Assembly (NCBI RefSeq): GCF_009740395.1
Contig: NZ_WOXT01000001.1
Span: 248,001 to 312,000, forward strand
Source of the DNA: Noviluteimonas gilva
Lineage (GTDB): Bacteria; Pseudomonadota; Gammaproteobacteria; Xanthomonadales; Xanthomonadaceae
Length of the DNA stretch: 64,000 nt
Reading direction: 5' to 3'
Shown here piece after piece: positions 50,955-59,878 of this stretch (the first letter of the stretch is position 1; each line of letters opens with the position of its first letter). The translations under genes were made by a program, and so were the position numbers. The notes beneath the pieces are model-generated. The model had not been told where the DNA came from, did no database searches, and was given only the letters and a program-made list of their open reading frames with translations.

Positions 50955-52133
50955 TCAGCCCTGCGGTTGCGCGGCGGGGGCGGCGTTGTCGGCGGCCTTC
51001 TTTTCCGGCGTCCACGGCACGGCCTTCGCGGGCGCGCCGGGCTGCACGCGTTGCAGGCCCGAGACGATCACCTGGTCCCCCGGCGCAACGCCGGAACCGA
51101 CGACCCAATCCGCGCCTTCCTGGCGTTGCGTCGCGACGTTCTTGCGCGCGACCTTGCCGTCCTTGCCGACGACCATCACGTAAGAACCCTGCACGTCGCG
51201 CTGCACGGCGAGCGCCGGCACGCGGAAGGCGTTGTTCTGCATGCCGAGCGTGGCGCGCACGGTGACGAACGTGCCCGGCAACAGCAGGTGTTCGGGATTC
51301 GGCACGATGGCGCGCAGAGCGACCGCACCGGTCAAGGGATCGACGGTATCGGCGCTGAAATCCAGCGAACCGTCGTGCTTGTACGGCGAGCCGTCGGGCA
51401 GCAGCACCTGCACCCTGCGCTTGCCCGACGTGTTGGCCTGGCGCACCTGCGTGAGCTCGTCGACGCTCATCGAGAAATTGACGTACATCTCGTCGATCTG
51501 GTCGACGGTGGTGAGCAAGGTGGCATCCCCCTGGCCGACGAGCGCGCCTTCGGTCACCTGCTGCTTGCCCGCGCGGCCGTTGATCGGCGAGCGCACCGAG
51601 GCATAGCCCAGGTTGATGCGTGCGGCATCGACGGCCGCCTTCGCCGCCTGCAACGCGGCCGCGGCCGAGCGTTCGGTCGCCAGTGCGTTGTCGAGATCGG
51701 ACTGCGAGATGAATTTCTGCGGCGCGAGATTACGCGCGCGTTCGGCGGCGGTGCGCGCGTTCACGTAGTTGGCCTGCGCGGAGGCCTGCGACGCCATGGC
51801 CTGCCCGAGCGCGGCCTGGAGCGGCGCCGGATCGATGACGAACAGCAGCTGGCCTTCCTTCACGTCGCTGCCTTCTTCGTACACGCGACGCTGCAACACG
51901 CCCGGCACGCGCGCGCGCACGTCGGCGCTGCGATACGCGGCGAGGCGGCCGACGAGCTCCTTCACCAGTGGCACCGTGGTCGGGCGCACCGTGACCACGC
52001 CGACTTCCGGCGGCGGCATCTGCCCACCCGCTGCATTCGCGTCGTCCTTTCCGCATGCCGCGACCATGATCGCGACCGCGAACACCGTTGCGATGCGAGC
52101 GTTCGTGCCGTTGCTTCCAAGCTTGCGGGCCAT
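50955..52133 (-). CDS. RND efflux periplasmic adaptor (AcrA/MexA type)
   Basis: 392 residues from ATG 52133. Lipoprotein signal with Cys in MVAACGKDD. The membrane-fusion layout is present: beta-barrel segment VVTVRPTTVPLVKELVGRLAA, lipoyl half-motifs ADVRARVPGVLQRRVYEEGSDVKEGQLLFVIDPAP and YASVRSPINGRAGKQQVTEG, helical hairpin about 100-160, and the C-terminal barrel. It links AcrB to the outer-membrane channel. The 134 bases upstream contain an inverted repeat gttgc-gaat-gcaac (52239-52252). No TetR-type repressor gene is adjacent, unlike many acrAB loci. Confidence 0.96.
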   Translation of the reverse strand: MARKLGSNGTNARIATVFAVAIMVAACGKDDANAAGGQMPPPEVGVVTVRPTTVPLVKELVGRLAAYRSADVRARVPGVLQRRVYEEGSDVKEGQLLFVIDPAPLQAALGQAMASQASAQANYVNARTAAERARNLAPQKFISQSDLDNALATERSAAAALQAAKAAVDAARINLGYASVRSPINGRAGKQQVTEGALVGQGDATLLTTVDQIDEMYVNFSMSVDELTQVRQANTSGKRRVQVLLPDGSPYKHDGSLDFSADTVDPLTGAVALRAIVPNPEHLLLPGTFVTVRATLGMQNNAFRVPALAVQRDVQGSYVMVVGKDGKVARKNVATQRQEGADWVVGSGVAPGDQVIVSGLQRVQPGAPAKAVPWTPEKKAADNAAPAAQPQG

Positions 52134-52267
52134 GCGCGATGCCTCTTCTTCCGTTTTCTGTACGCGGGAGTTTACCTTGCGCACCGGGGCGCGGAACCCC
52201 TGTCGTTGGTCACGCGTCTGCTCGTCGCACGGGAATTGGTTGCGAATGCAACGGGATTGCGAACGCT

Positions 52268-52960
52268 TCAGGGCACCAGCGGCGGCCATTGAAGGTGCCG
52301 CGCCATGCGTGAAGGCACCGGCACCGTCACATGCGGCAGCACGCCCCAGCACGGTGCCGGCAGGCGCGCGGTGAGCAAGGCGAGGTTGTCGTCGGCGCGC
52401 AGCATGTCGGGATCGATCGCCGTGCCGATCCAACCGGCAAGGCGGCAGCCATCGGCCGCGATCGCGCGCGCGGTGAGGTACGCATGGTTCAGGCACCCCA
52501 GGCGCAGGCCGACGACGAGCACGACGGGAATCTCGAGCGCACGCACCAGATCGGCCTGCATCAGATCGGTCGCGAGCGGCGCCATCCAGCCGCCGACGCC
52601 TTCGACGACGACGCAATCGGCCTGGGCGCGCAAGCGTTCGTGTGCATCGAGGATCGGCTGCAGCGTGACCTCGATGCCCGCATCGCGTGCGGCGAGCTCG
52701 GGCGCGAGCGGATGTTCGAGCGCGAATGGATTGACGTCTTCGTAAGGCACGTCGATGCCGCCGGCCCGCTGCAACGCCAGCGCATCTTCGTTGCGCCACC
52801 GACCGTCGATGCGTTCGCAACCGCTGGCCAACGGCTTCATTCCAAGCGCGCGCGTGCCGACATCGCGCATCGCATGCAACAGCGTGGTGCTCGCGAGCGT
52901 CTTGCCGACGCCCGTGTCGGTGCCGGTGACGAACAGTCCCGTCCACGCCGCAACGTTCAC
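52268..52960 (-). CDS. bioD: Dethiobiotin synthetase
   Basis: 230 residues from GTG 52960, overlapping the stop of the TMEM175-like gene (GTGA). BioD closes the ureido ring of dethiobiotin using ATP and CO2 in biotin synthesis. P-loop GTDTGVGKT at about 12-20 with FVTGTDTGVGKTLAS; KPLASGCE; DVNPFALEHPLAPELAA; and VVEGVGGWMAPL, the typical BioD active-site block, followed by VVLVVGLRLGCLNHA. All conserved residues seem intact. It is not with other bio genes here. Confidence 0.95.
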   Translation of the reverse strand: MNVAAWTGLFVTGTDTGVGKTLASTTLLHAMRDVGTRALGMKPLASGCERIDGRWRNEDALALQRAGGIDVPYEDVNPFALEHPLAPELAARDAGIEVTLQPILDAHERLRAQADCVVVEGVGGWMAPLATDLMQADLVRALEIPVVLVVGLRLGCLNHAYLTARAIAADGCRLAGWIGTAIDPDMLRADDNLALLTARLPAPCWGVLPHVTVPVPSRMARHLQWPPLVP

Positions 52961-53703
52961 GCCGTCGCCCCCTTGGGTCCCACGCGCTCGCGCCGCGCGC
53001 GATACGCCCACAACAGCATGCCCATCGCCGAATACAGCCACATCGGCAGGCCGACGGTGAAGTTGTTCAACCACGCGACGGGCGCTGCGAGCATGACGAA
53101 ACTCACCATCACGCTGCCGAACGCGGACGCCGTCATCAACGCATAGACGCCGGATTCACTCTGTGTGTTGAAGCGCTCGGTCGCATCGAGCGCGAGCACG
53201 TCGGCGCGTCGCAAGGCATGCACGTTCATCCGCCACAACAGCCACGACAGCGCGCCGAACCCCAGGCCGTAGACGATGAACGCGGTCTGCAAATCGAGCA
53301 TCCATTGCGAGCGATCCATGCCGAGTTCGCTCGGAACGAAGCCACCGGTGAGCAACGACAGTCCGCTCGAAGTCACCATGCGCAGCGGATAGACGTACAC
53401 GAGCACGACGAGCACGAAGGCCAGGCTCAGCACCGTCGACTTCGCATCCTCCATTCCGAAGCGCCGGCTCCAGCGGTTGTGCGAGGCCCAGAACATGCTC
53501 AGCAACACGAAGCACACCGCGAAGGTCGGCACGCGCCGCAAGGCGTCGCGCAATTCGGCCACCGTGTCGGGCAATTCGTTGTAGAAGATCACCAGCAGCG
53601 TCAGCGAGAAGGCGAATGCCGCGTCGACGAACGTCTCCACGCGCGTGACCTGCTGCCCGCGCATGCGAAAGCCTTGCTCGACCGGCAATTGCGACAGATC
53701 CAT
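52957..53703 (-). CDS. TMEM175-like (DUF1211) potassium channel family protein
   Basis: 248 residues from ATG 53703. About six membrane helices. The N-terminal helix RVETFVDAAFAFSLTLLVI corresponds to the R-x-x-x-F-x-D-x-x-x-A-x-x-x-T-L-L filter motif of TMEM175/DUF1211. The second helix region contains FAVCFVLLSMFWASHNRWSRR, also family-like (W-x-x-H-N/H). Bacterial members form potassium-selective tetrameric or dimeric channels. The stop overlaps bioD by 4 bases, which may be incidental. Confidence 0.82.
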   Translation of the reverse strand: MDLSQLPVEQGFRMRGQQVTRVETFVDAAFAFSLTLLVIFYNELPDTVAELRDALRRVPTFAVCFVLLSMFWASHNRWSRRFGMEDAKSTVLSLAFVLVVLVYVYPLRMVTSSGLSLLTGGFVPSELGMDRSQWMLDLQTAFIVYGLGFGALSWLLWRMNVHALRRADVLALDATERFNTQSESGVYALMTASAFGSVMVSFVMLAAPVAWLNNFTVGLPMWLYSAMGMLLWAYRARRERVGPKGATA

Positions 53704-53779
53704 GACGGGCCCCTTCGTCGCGACGCAGCGTCGCGGCCACGGGACCATGGTAACGCCGGCGCGCTGGTAGACTCCGGGG

Positions 53780-54262
53780 ATGTTCACCGCCTCCACGCTG
53801 TCCGGCAGCAAGCCGGAGCAATACGCCCAGCTCGTTGAACAGGCGCGCGCCCTGCTCCACGGCGAGCCCGACCGCATCGCGAACGCGGCCAACCTTTCGG
53901 CGCTGGTCTACAACGCGTTGCCGCAGCTGAACTGGGCGGGCTTCTACTTCTTCGACGGCACCGAACTCGTGGTCGGCCCCTTCCAGGGCCTGCCCGCGTG
54001 CGTGCGCATCCCGCTCGACAAGGGCGTGTGCGGCGCGGCCGCGAGCACGCGCAAGACGCAGCTGGTCGAGGACGTGCATGCGTTCCCGGGCCACATCGCG
54101 TGCGATGCGGCGTCGCGTTCGGAAATCGTCGTGCCCCTGGTGCGCAACGGCGCGCTCGTCGGCGTTCTCGACCTCGATAGTCCGGTTCCCGCGCGCTTCG
54201 ACGTTGAAGATCAGATGGGGATCGAAGCGATTGCCCGCCTGTTCGAGGAGTCCTTGGCTTGA
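53780..54262 (+). CDS. msrC: Free methionine-(R)-sulfoxide reductase (GAF type)
   Basis: 160 residues. fRMsr enzymes reduce free methionine-R-sulfoxide. GAF fold with NWAGFYFFDGTELVVGPFQGLPACVRIP and GVCG and FPGHIACDAASRSEIVVPL. Cys74, Cys84 and Cys108 have the same spacing (10 and 24 residues) as Cys84, Cys94 and Cys118 of the E. coli enzyme, so the catalytic set is complete. A -10-like tagact lies 16 bases before the ATG. The stop overlaps the next gene start. Confidence 0.94.
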   Translation: MFTASTLSGSKPEQYAQLVEQARALLHGEPDRIANAANLSALVYNALPQLNWAGFYFFDGTELVVGPFQGLPACVRIPLDKGVCGAAASTRKTQLVEDVHAFPGHIACDAASRSEIVVPLVRNGALVGVLDLDSPVPARFDVEDQMGIEAIARLFEESLA

Positions 54263-54636
54263 GCACCGTCAAGCTGCGCAACATCGGCCCGAAATCCGCC
54301 GCCTGGCTGCGCCAGGTGGGCTTGCGCTCGCGCGAGGATCTCGAAGCCGTGGGCGCCGTCGACGCGTTCATGCGCGTGAAGCGCGCGGGCTTCCGGCCCA
54401 GCCTCAACCTGCTCTACGCGCTGGAAGGCGCGTTGCTCGATTGCCATTGGCAGGAAGTGCCCGAGGCGCGCCGCAGCGAACTGGTGAATGCAGCAGAAGC
54501 TGCCACGGCCCTGCTTCCGCCGCCGCGCAACCGCCCCGCCGCCTCGCCCGTCACCACCACGCAAGTGGCCGACACCGAGGACGCCGCGCCGGCGTTCAAC
54601 CTGTTCGACGAGCCCGCCGGGCACGATGCGGACTGA
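54259..54636 (+). CDS. TfoX C-terminal-domain (helix-hairpin-helix-like) protein
   Basis: 125 residues. The start codon would be TTG 54259 (TTGA overlap with msrC). Residues 3-75 match the TfoX C-terminal domain: LRNIGPKSAAWLRQVGLRSREDLEAVGAVDAFMRVK, with LNLLYALEGALLDCHWQEVP. Pairs of short helices in this domain resemble DNA-binding HhH motifs. The C-terminal tail is Pro/Ala/Thr-rich. The N-terminal TfoX domain is absent, as is common in xanthomonads; a competence role is not implied. Confidence 0.85.
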   Translation: MSTVKLRNIGPKSAAWLRQVGLRSREDLEAVGAVDAFMRVKRAGFRPSLNLLYALEGALLDCHWQEVPEARRSELVNAAEAATALLPPPRNRPAASPVTTTQVADTEDAAPAFNLFDEPAGHDAD

Positions 54637-54685
54637 CGCGCGGTCCTTCCGCGCCCGTGGCACCCCAGTTACACTCCCCGCCGCT

Positions 54686-54889
54686 TGAGGTGACCCGCGG
54701 ACTCTCGTCCAAGGGTTGAAACGGGAAGCCGGTGACCGATCGCCTACGTGCGACGCATTCCGGCGCTGCCCCCGCAACGGTAAGCACGCAAGGCCAACGC
54801 ATCCGCCACTGTGCGCAAGCACGGGAAGGCGCCGCGGCCGGGATCGCCTCTTCGAAGACGACCAGCGCGCAAGCCCGGAGACCGGCCTT
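54686..54889 (+). promoter_or_regulatory. Cobalamin riboswitch upstream of btuB
   Basis: The typical B12 element order is seen: gaggtgacc and gggaagccggtg, the near-invariant ggcgctgcccccgcaacggtaa block, the core gccactgtg, then gggaaggcg, and the closing aagcccggagaccggcc. A promoter with TTCCGC (54647) and TACACT (54670) lies just upstream. Between the element and the btuB ATG an inverted repeat gcggagg / cctccgc (54910-54952) may be part of the expression platform. Control is repression by adenosyl- or other cobalamin, probably at translation initiation. Confidence 0.92.
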
Positions 54890-55028
54890 GATGCAGACCT
54901 GGTTGCGATGCGGAGGGCATCGTGGCGGCAGCGCCGTCGCAAGCGCCTCCGCTGTGCGTTTCCTCCGTCTTCCGCGACTTCCTTGCTGACCCAAGGCGCG
55001 CGGGCGTGCGCGCCGGAGAGCTGAATCC

Positions 55029-56915
55029 ATGTCGCGCAATACCCTGTCCGCCGCCGTCGCGGTGGCGCTGAGCTTTACGTCCTCGTTCGCGCTTGCGCAA
55101 TCGCGGGACGCCGAACAACTCGACGAAGTCCTCGTCACCGGCACGCGCACCGCGGTGACCGTCGATGACTCGCTGTCTGCGGTCGAAGTCATCGACCGCG
55201 CCGAAATCGAACGCACGCAAGCGCAATCCGTGCAGGACGTGCTGCGCGGCCGCGCGGGCATCAACCTCGTCAACCAGGGCGGCGCGGGCAAGCTCACCAC
55301 CTTGTTCCTGCGCGGCACCGAATCGGATCAAACGCTGATCCTCATCGACGGCGTGCGCGTGGGCTCGTCCACCTCGGGCCTCACCGCGCTGCAGGATTTG
55401 CCGGTGGAATTGATCGAACGCATCGAGATCGTGCGCGGCCCGCGTTCGAGCCTCTACGGCTCCGACGCGATCGGCGGCGTCATCCAGATCTTCACCCGCC
55501 AGCCGAGAACCGGCGGCGTGCGTCCGCGATTCAAGCTCGGCGCCGGCAGCAACGATTCGCGCGAATTGAGCGCGGGCGTCGACTTCGGATTCGATCGCGC
55601 GTGGTTCGGGGCCGATTACAGCCATCAGTCGACGGAAGGGTACAACTCGTGCACGGGCGCGACGACGCCGGAATTCGCGGGCTGCTTCATGGACAACCCG
55701 GATCCGGATGACGACGGTTACGAAAGCAACGCGGTGTCGGTGCGCGGTGGCGTGCGACCGGTCGATGGGCTGACCATCGACCTGCATGCGCTGCGCAACG
55801 AAGGGCGCAACGAATTCGATGCCGATCCGATGTTCGGGCTGGGCGATGTGTCGGATACGACGCAGCAAGTGGTCGGCGGCAAGGCGCGTTGGGAACTCGG
55901 CCGCACGACGTTGACGCTCTCGGGCGGCAGCAACCTGGATCGTTCGCTGCAGACGCGCGACGGCGCGTTCGCCGATTTCTTCGAGAGCCATCGCGACAGT
56001 GCGTCGCTGCAGGCGGACTTCAAGGTCGCCGACAAGCAACTCGCGACAGTCGGTTACGACTGGTCGCGCGACAAGGCGTTCGCGGAAGACAACTTCGGCA
56101 CGCTGGTGTCGCCGGAAGCCGGCGCGCTGCGACAGAATCGTGCGGTGTTCGCGCAGTACCAGGGCGCGTTCGGCGCGCATGACGTTCAGGCGAGCGTTCG
56201 CCGTGACGACAACGAACAGTTCGGCGGCCACACGACGGGCAGCCTCGCATGGGGCATGGACCTCGGCGCGGGCTTCCGCATCACCGCGAACGCGGGTTCC
56301 GCGTTCAAGGCGCCGACGTTCAACGAGTTGTACTTCCCGTTCTACGGCAATCCGGACCTGATGCCCGAAGAGTCGGACACGTTCGAACTCGGCATCGGCC
56401 AGCGCCGCGAAACGTGGCACTGGGACGTGCACGCCTACCAGACGCGCGTCGACGATCTGATCGTGTACGACTCCAACATTTTCACGGCGAACAACCTGGA
56501 AGAAGCCCGCATCCGCGGCGGTGAATTGACCGGCGGATTCTCGCTCGATGGTTGGAACGTCACGGGCGCTGCGAGCTACGTCGATCCGCGCAACCGCAGC
56601 AACGGCACCAACTTCGACAAGGTGTTGCCGCGTCGCGCGCGTTCGAGCGGGCGCGTGGAGGTCGATCGCGCGTTCGGCGATTTCTCGGTCGGTGCAACGT
56701 GGGTGGCGGAAGGCCGTCGCTTCGAGAACGTGGCCAATTCGCTGGAGCTCGGCGGGTATTCGACGTTCGATCTGCGCGCGCAGTGGTCGATCACCGACAC
56801 CTGGACCGTGCAGGCGCGGGCGAGCAACGTGTTCGACCACGCCTACGAAACCGCGGCGTACTACCCGCAGCCGGGGCGCGAGTTCGGCGTCACGGTGCGC
56901 TATTCGGCGAAGTGA
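55029..56915 (+). CDS. btuB: TonB-dependent vitamin B12 receptor BtuB
   Basis: 628 residues. Signal peptide to about residue 24 (SFTSSFALAQ); TonB box VLVTGTRT near residue 37; plug domain with IDGVRVGSS and ELIERIEIVRGPRSSLYGSDAIGGVI; then a 22-strand beta barrel ending in VTVRYSAK with a C-terminal lysine instead of the common Phe. Acidic loops DPDPDDDGYE may bind calcium and cobalamin. The riboswitch upstream makes the substrate assignment firm. The stop abuts the stop of the convergent fapF-like gene with no intervening base. Confidence 0.95.
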   Translation: MSRNTLSAAVAVALSFTSSFALAQSRDAEQLDEVLVTGTRTAVTVDDSLSAVEVIDRAEIERTQAQSVQDVLRGRAGINLVNQGGAGKLTTLFLRGTESDQTLILIDGVRVGSSTSGLTALQDLPVELIERIEIVRGPRSSLYGSDAIGGVIQIFTRQPRTGGVRPRFKLGAGSNDSRELSAGVDFGFDRAWFGADYSHQSTEGYNSCTGATTPEFAGCFMDNPDPDDDGYESNAVSVRGGVRPVDGLTIDLHALRNEGRNEFDADPMFGLGDVSDTTQQVVGGKARWELGRTTLTLSGGSNLDRSLQTRDGAFADFFESHRDSASLQADFKVADKQLATVGYDWSRDKAFAEDNFGTLVSPEAGALRQNRAVFAQYQGAFGAHDVQASVRRDDNEQFGGHTTGSLAWGMDLGAGFRITANAGSAFKAPTFNELYFPFYGNPDLMPEESDTFELGIGQRRETWHWDVHAYQTRVDDLIVYDSNIFTANNLEEARIRGGELTGGFSLDGWNVTGAASYVDPRNRSNGTNFDKVLPRRARSSGRVEVDRAFGDFSVGATWVAEGRRFENVANSLELGGYSTFDLRAQWSITDTWTVQARASNVFDHAYETAAYYPQPGREFGVTVRYSAK

Positions 56916-58217
56916 TCAACGCACGGAGAACGGCGTCCGCACGGTGAGCGTGACGTCGGGCGTGTCGCGCGTGGTCCCCACACCGAGCGACACGTTCAAC
57001 ATGCGCGCATCGCTGAAGCGATAGCTCGCACCGAGCAGCAGTGTGCCTGTCACCAGGCGCACTGCCCCCGGCAGATCCTGGCCGTTCTGCTGCGTCTTGC
57101 CGATGAAGTTCTGTTCGTAGCCCAGGCTGATCGAGGCTTTCTCGTTCAACGCCAGGCCGATGCCGACGTTGAGGCCGAAGACATCGCCAACGTCGATTTC
57201 CCCGAGGTTTTCCTTCGCGCCGCCCAGCACCTGCCGCTGCACGTTGTCGCGCGGGAAGTTGTGCAGATAGCTGAGATTGCCGAAGAACACCGCCGGGTCC
57301 GACGCGTAGAGCCAGGTCACGCCGGCCTGCAATGCGTTGAAGCCCGTGCCGGTCGGCAGTTCGAGTGGCAGGCCTGTCCCGGTCGCATTGCCCAGGCATC
57401 GCGTCACGCAATCGGCGGGCACTTCGAAAGGATCCTTGCCGGTGCGGCTCTTGTAGCGCAGCCAGCCGACGTAGAAGGGTTTGTCGGGACCGGAATGGGA
57501 AAACTGATAGCGCGCGGTGAGTTCGACATCGCCGATGCCCTTGCCGTCGGCGTTGAACACGCGGTCGACCGCGGTACCGGTGAAGATCTCGCGACTGACG
57601 GTGTCGGTGTTCGTGTAGACGTAGGGCACGCGCGCTTCGAGTTCGAAGCCTTTCGTCACGCCCCAGCGCGCGGCGATGGCGGCGGTGGCGCTGGTGATCT
57701 TCACTTGGCGCACGTCGATCAGGCCGATGAGTAACGCGGGAATCACCGAGTAGCCGACGAGCGCGACGCGGTCGTTCGCCCAATAGCCGACCTGCAGCGA
57801 CGGTTCGAACACGAACGAGCCGGCAGGCGTCAGCACGCTCGGCTGGTCGAAGATTTGCGCGACTTGCGGTGGTGTTTCGGGTTCCGGCGGTGCCTGGCCG
57901 ACCGGGGTTTGCCGCTGCTGCGTTTGCGCTTGTTGCGGTGTGGGTTGCGCAGCCGGGCGCGCCGCGGGATTGGCGACCACGCCGCGCGCGCGCATGTCAT
58001 CCAGTCCGACTGCCTGCTTGAGTTCGGCGATCTCGAACTCGCGCTCGGTCAACGTCTTTTCGAGTGTGTCGAGCCGCTGCGATTGCGACTGCACCTGCGC
58101 TTCGAGACGCTTGATGCGGGCCTCGGTACTTTCGGTTTGTGCATACGCCACGTTCGCGACGATCGCTGCTGCAACGGCGAGCGCCAGCCGCCCAAGCTTC
58201 CGTGCGCACCGGTCCAT
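56916..58217 (-). CDS. fapF: FapF-like outer-membrane pore
   Basis: 433 residues from ATG 58217, after gggagg. Signal peptide to about residue 26; coiled coil about 32-70 (IKRLEAQVQSQSQRLDTLEK); Pro/Gln-rich linker about 80-115; beta barrel 125-433 with alternating strands and a C-terminal R after SV. FapF of Pseudomonas is a trimeric barrel with the same N-terminal coiled coil and linker plug that exports amyloid subunits. Length and layout agree. Position last in the operon also agrees with fapABCDEF. A different coiled-coil transporter barrel is the alternative. Confidence 0.75.
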   Translation of the reverse strand: MDRCARKLGRLALAVAAAIVANVAYAQTESTEARIKRLEAQVQSQSQRLDTLEKTLTEREFEIAELKQAVGLDDMRARGVVANPAARPAAQPTPQQAQTQQRQTPVGQAPPEPETPPQVAQIFDQPSVLTPAGSFVFEPSLQVGYWANDRVALVGYSVIPALLIGLIDVRQVKITSATAAIAARWGVTKGFELEARVPYVYTNTDTVSREIFTGTAVDRVFNADGKGIGDVELTARYQFSHSGPDKPFYVGWLRYKSRTGKDPFEVPADCVTRCLGNATGTGLPLELPTGTGFNALQAGVTWLYASDPAVFFGNLSYLHNFPRDNVQRQVLGGAKENLGEIDVGDVFGLNVGIGLALNEKASISLGYEQNFIGKTQQNGQDLPGAVRLVTGTLLLGASYRFSDARMLNVSLGVGTTRDTPDVTLTVRTPFSVR

Positions 58218-58235
58218 GCGGCCTCCCTGTCGTGA

Positions 58236-58742
58236 TCAGCGGGTGGAGGAAAGTTGCAGCAACGCGTCCTGCAACGCGCCGTTCGCATTGAGCGTCTGGT
58301 ATTCGCCGAGCGAGCGGACGCCGACCGACAGCGCCGTCATGCCCGTGATGTGCTGGTTGTCCAGCGAGTTCTGCACGATGGTCAGCGTGCCGGCCGCACC
58401 GGGCGACACCACTGCCGTGTTGCCCGCCCCATTGCGGACGACCAGGGGCGCGATCGCTTTCGACAGCGCGTGCGCCTGGTCGGTGGTGATGCGTGCGAAG
58501 TCCGGCACGTAGGCGCGTGTTTCCACGACGAGTGCGCCGTTGATGTAGACGGCGCGTTCGATGCCGAAGGAAATGTTCGCGCCGCCGGGAATGTCGAAGC
58601 CGCCGCGCAACGCTGCCAGGCGCGCCGGCGCCACGGCCTGCCATTCGGTCGGAAGATTGCGCACATCGGGTGCGACGTCCTGCGCGATCGCCGGTGCGGC
58701 CGCGCAAGCGAGCATGGCGGCGAGTGTCAGGCGCTTACACAT
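58236..58742 (-). CDS. fapE: FapE-like secreted protein
   Basis: 168 residues with signal peptide to residue 20 (LACAAAPAIAQ). The C-terminal part contains the Fap-type motif GTLTIVQNSLDNQHITGMTALSV, also seen in the two upstream subunits as VIQNSG...LIQ.GM. In Pseudomonas FapE is a minor extracellular component of the amyloid. Its start overlaps the fapD stop by 8 bases. GGFDIPGGANISFGIERAVYI follows the family. Confidence rests on both motif and operon context. Confidence 0.7.
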   Translation of the reverse strand: MCKRLTLAAMLACAAAPAIAQDVAPDVRNLPTEWQAVAPARLAALRGGFDIPGGANISFGIERAVYINGALVVETRAYVPDFARITTDQAHALSKAIAPLVVRNGAGNTAVVSPGAAGTLTIVQNSLDNQHITGMTALSVGVRSLGEYQTLNANGALQDALLQLSSTR

Positions 58743-59430
58743 CGCCCGGCCCTCGGCGCGGCATGACCACGTGCTGCAAGCCGTCGCGTTGGATGGAGAG
58801 TTCGAGCGGGCCGGCCGGCGCGATGCGCCAGTCGCGCGGATTGTTGAACTGCGCCAGTTCGCGATGGTTGTGCACGACGAACAACACGCGCGATTCCCAC
58901 AACGTCTCGAAGCGGTCGCGCCGGATCGTGCGCAGCCCGGCCGCGGGATCGCCGACGAGCACGCGATTGCCGCGCATGCCCTTCACCACGACGAAATGCC
59001 GATAGCCGCGATCGTTGAGCAACACGATCGCCGGCACGCCTTCTTCCGCGAGCTTGTCGATCGGCAGCGAAAAGCCATCCGCGCGGAAGCCGTGCGACTG
59101 GAGGTAACGCCGCATGTCGAGCAGCGAGAACCCCAGCTTGCGGATGCGCGCCTGGTCGCCGTGCGCGTACATCTCGGCGAAGACATCTTCTTCGCGCACG
59201 GGGCGTCCGAAGTGGTGCGTCAGCAGCGTCGCGACCGCGGCCGATCCGCAACTGAAGTCGTAGCGTTGCCGCACGACGGTGGCGAAACGCGCTTCCTTCA
59301 GGCTGGTCACGCGCACCTTGTAGTCGCCGCTGCCGTCGTTCAACGCCAGCGAGCCCGCATGCGCGCAGCCGACGCCGAGCGCGAGCGCAAGCGCCGCGAT
59401 TTCGTGCCAGCGCGCGCGCCGCGTTGTCAT
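58735..59430 (-). CDS. fapD: FapD-like C39-family peptidase
   Basis: 231 residues with signal peptide (to about 26). The C39 catalytic set is complete: Cys61 in YDFSCGSAAVATLL, His145 in YRHFVVVKG and Asp161 in VGDPAAGL. FapD processes amyloid subunits or is needed for their export; C39 peptidases without an ABC domain are typical of Fap and related systems. The start overlaps the previous stop (ATGA) and its stop overlaps the fapE start, so translation is tightly coupled. Confidence 0.85.
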   Translation of the reverse strand: MTTRRARWHEIAALALALGVGCAHAGSLALNDGSGDYKVRVTSLKEARFATVVRQRYDFSCGSAAVATLLTHHFGRPVREEDVFAEMYAHGDQARIRKLGFSLLDMRRYLQSHGFRADGFSLPIDKLAEEGVPAIVLLNDRGYRHFVVVKGMRGNRVLVGDPAAGLRTIRRDRFETLWESRVLFVVHNHRELAQFNNPRDWRIAPAGPLELSIQRDGLQHVVMPRRGPGDV

Positions 59431-59816
59431 GGCGGCGAGGCGCTGGTCATGTCGATGAACTGCACGCTGACCGCCATGCCGTTCTGGATGAGCACGTTCG
59501 AGCCGGAGTTCTGGATCACCGTGGCGATGCCCGCGTTGTTCGCGAAGCTGCCGCCGTCGATCAGGTTCTGGCCCGAGACCAGGTTGTTCGCGGTGTTGTC
59601 GCTGACCTCGCCGTCGAGATCGATGTCGATGTCCACCGTGTTGACGAGCGTGCCGTCGCCGCCGCGTTGGGCGTCGAGCGCCGCGGCTTCGACGGGATGC
59701 GCGAATGTCGATTGCGCATCGACGGGCGCCTGTTGCGCGAACGCCGTCGGTGCGATCAGGGCGAACACCACCGCCGCGCGCGGCAGGCGTGTTCGCGCCT
59801 TGCGTTGAGTGTGCAT
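59427..59816 (-). CDS. FapB-like minor amyloid subunit (putative nucleator)
   Basis: 129 residues from ATG 59816, after aaggag. Signal peptide to about residue 27 (FALIAPTAFAQ). The mature part has VDIDIDLDGEVSDNTANNLVSGQNLIDGGSFANNAGIATVIQNSG with SNVLIQNGMAVSV. Asn/Gly/Gln-rich strands and the closing motif resemble FapB/FapC and curlin-type repeats. The small size and position before fapD suggest a nucleator or minor subunit. The assignment is inferred from composition, signal peptide and operon. Confidence 0.65.
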   Translation of the reverse strand: MHTQRKARTRLPRAAVVFALIAPTAFAQQAPVDAQSTFAHPVEAAALDAQRGGDGTLVNTVDIDIDLDGEVSDNTANNLVSGQNLIDGGSFANNAGIATVIQNSGSNVLIQNGMAVSVQFIDMTSASPP

Positions 59817-59878
59817 GGCGACTCCTTCGACCTGGCGCGCGCCTCCCTGCGCGCGCCTGGACAGATCGACGCTTTGCG

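Noticed and set aside
52239-52252. Inverted repeat gttgc-gaat-gcaac upstream of the efflux adaptor as a TetR operator
   Set aside because: Arms are only five bases and no regulator gene is adjacent. It is noted in the adaptor entry but not claimed as an operator.
47820-52292. Open frame of 1490 codons antisense to the RND pump
   Set aside because: Opposite two unambiguous pump genes, with a His/Arg-rich composition and no motif.
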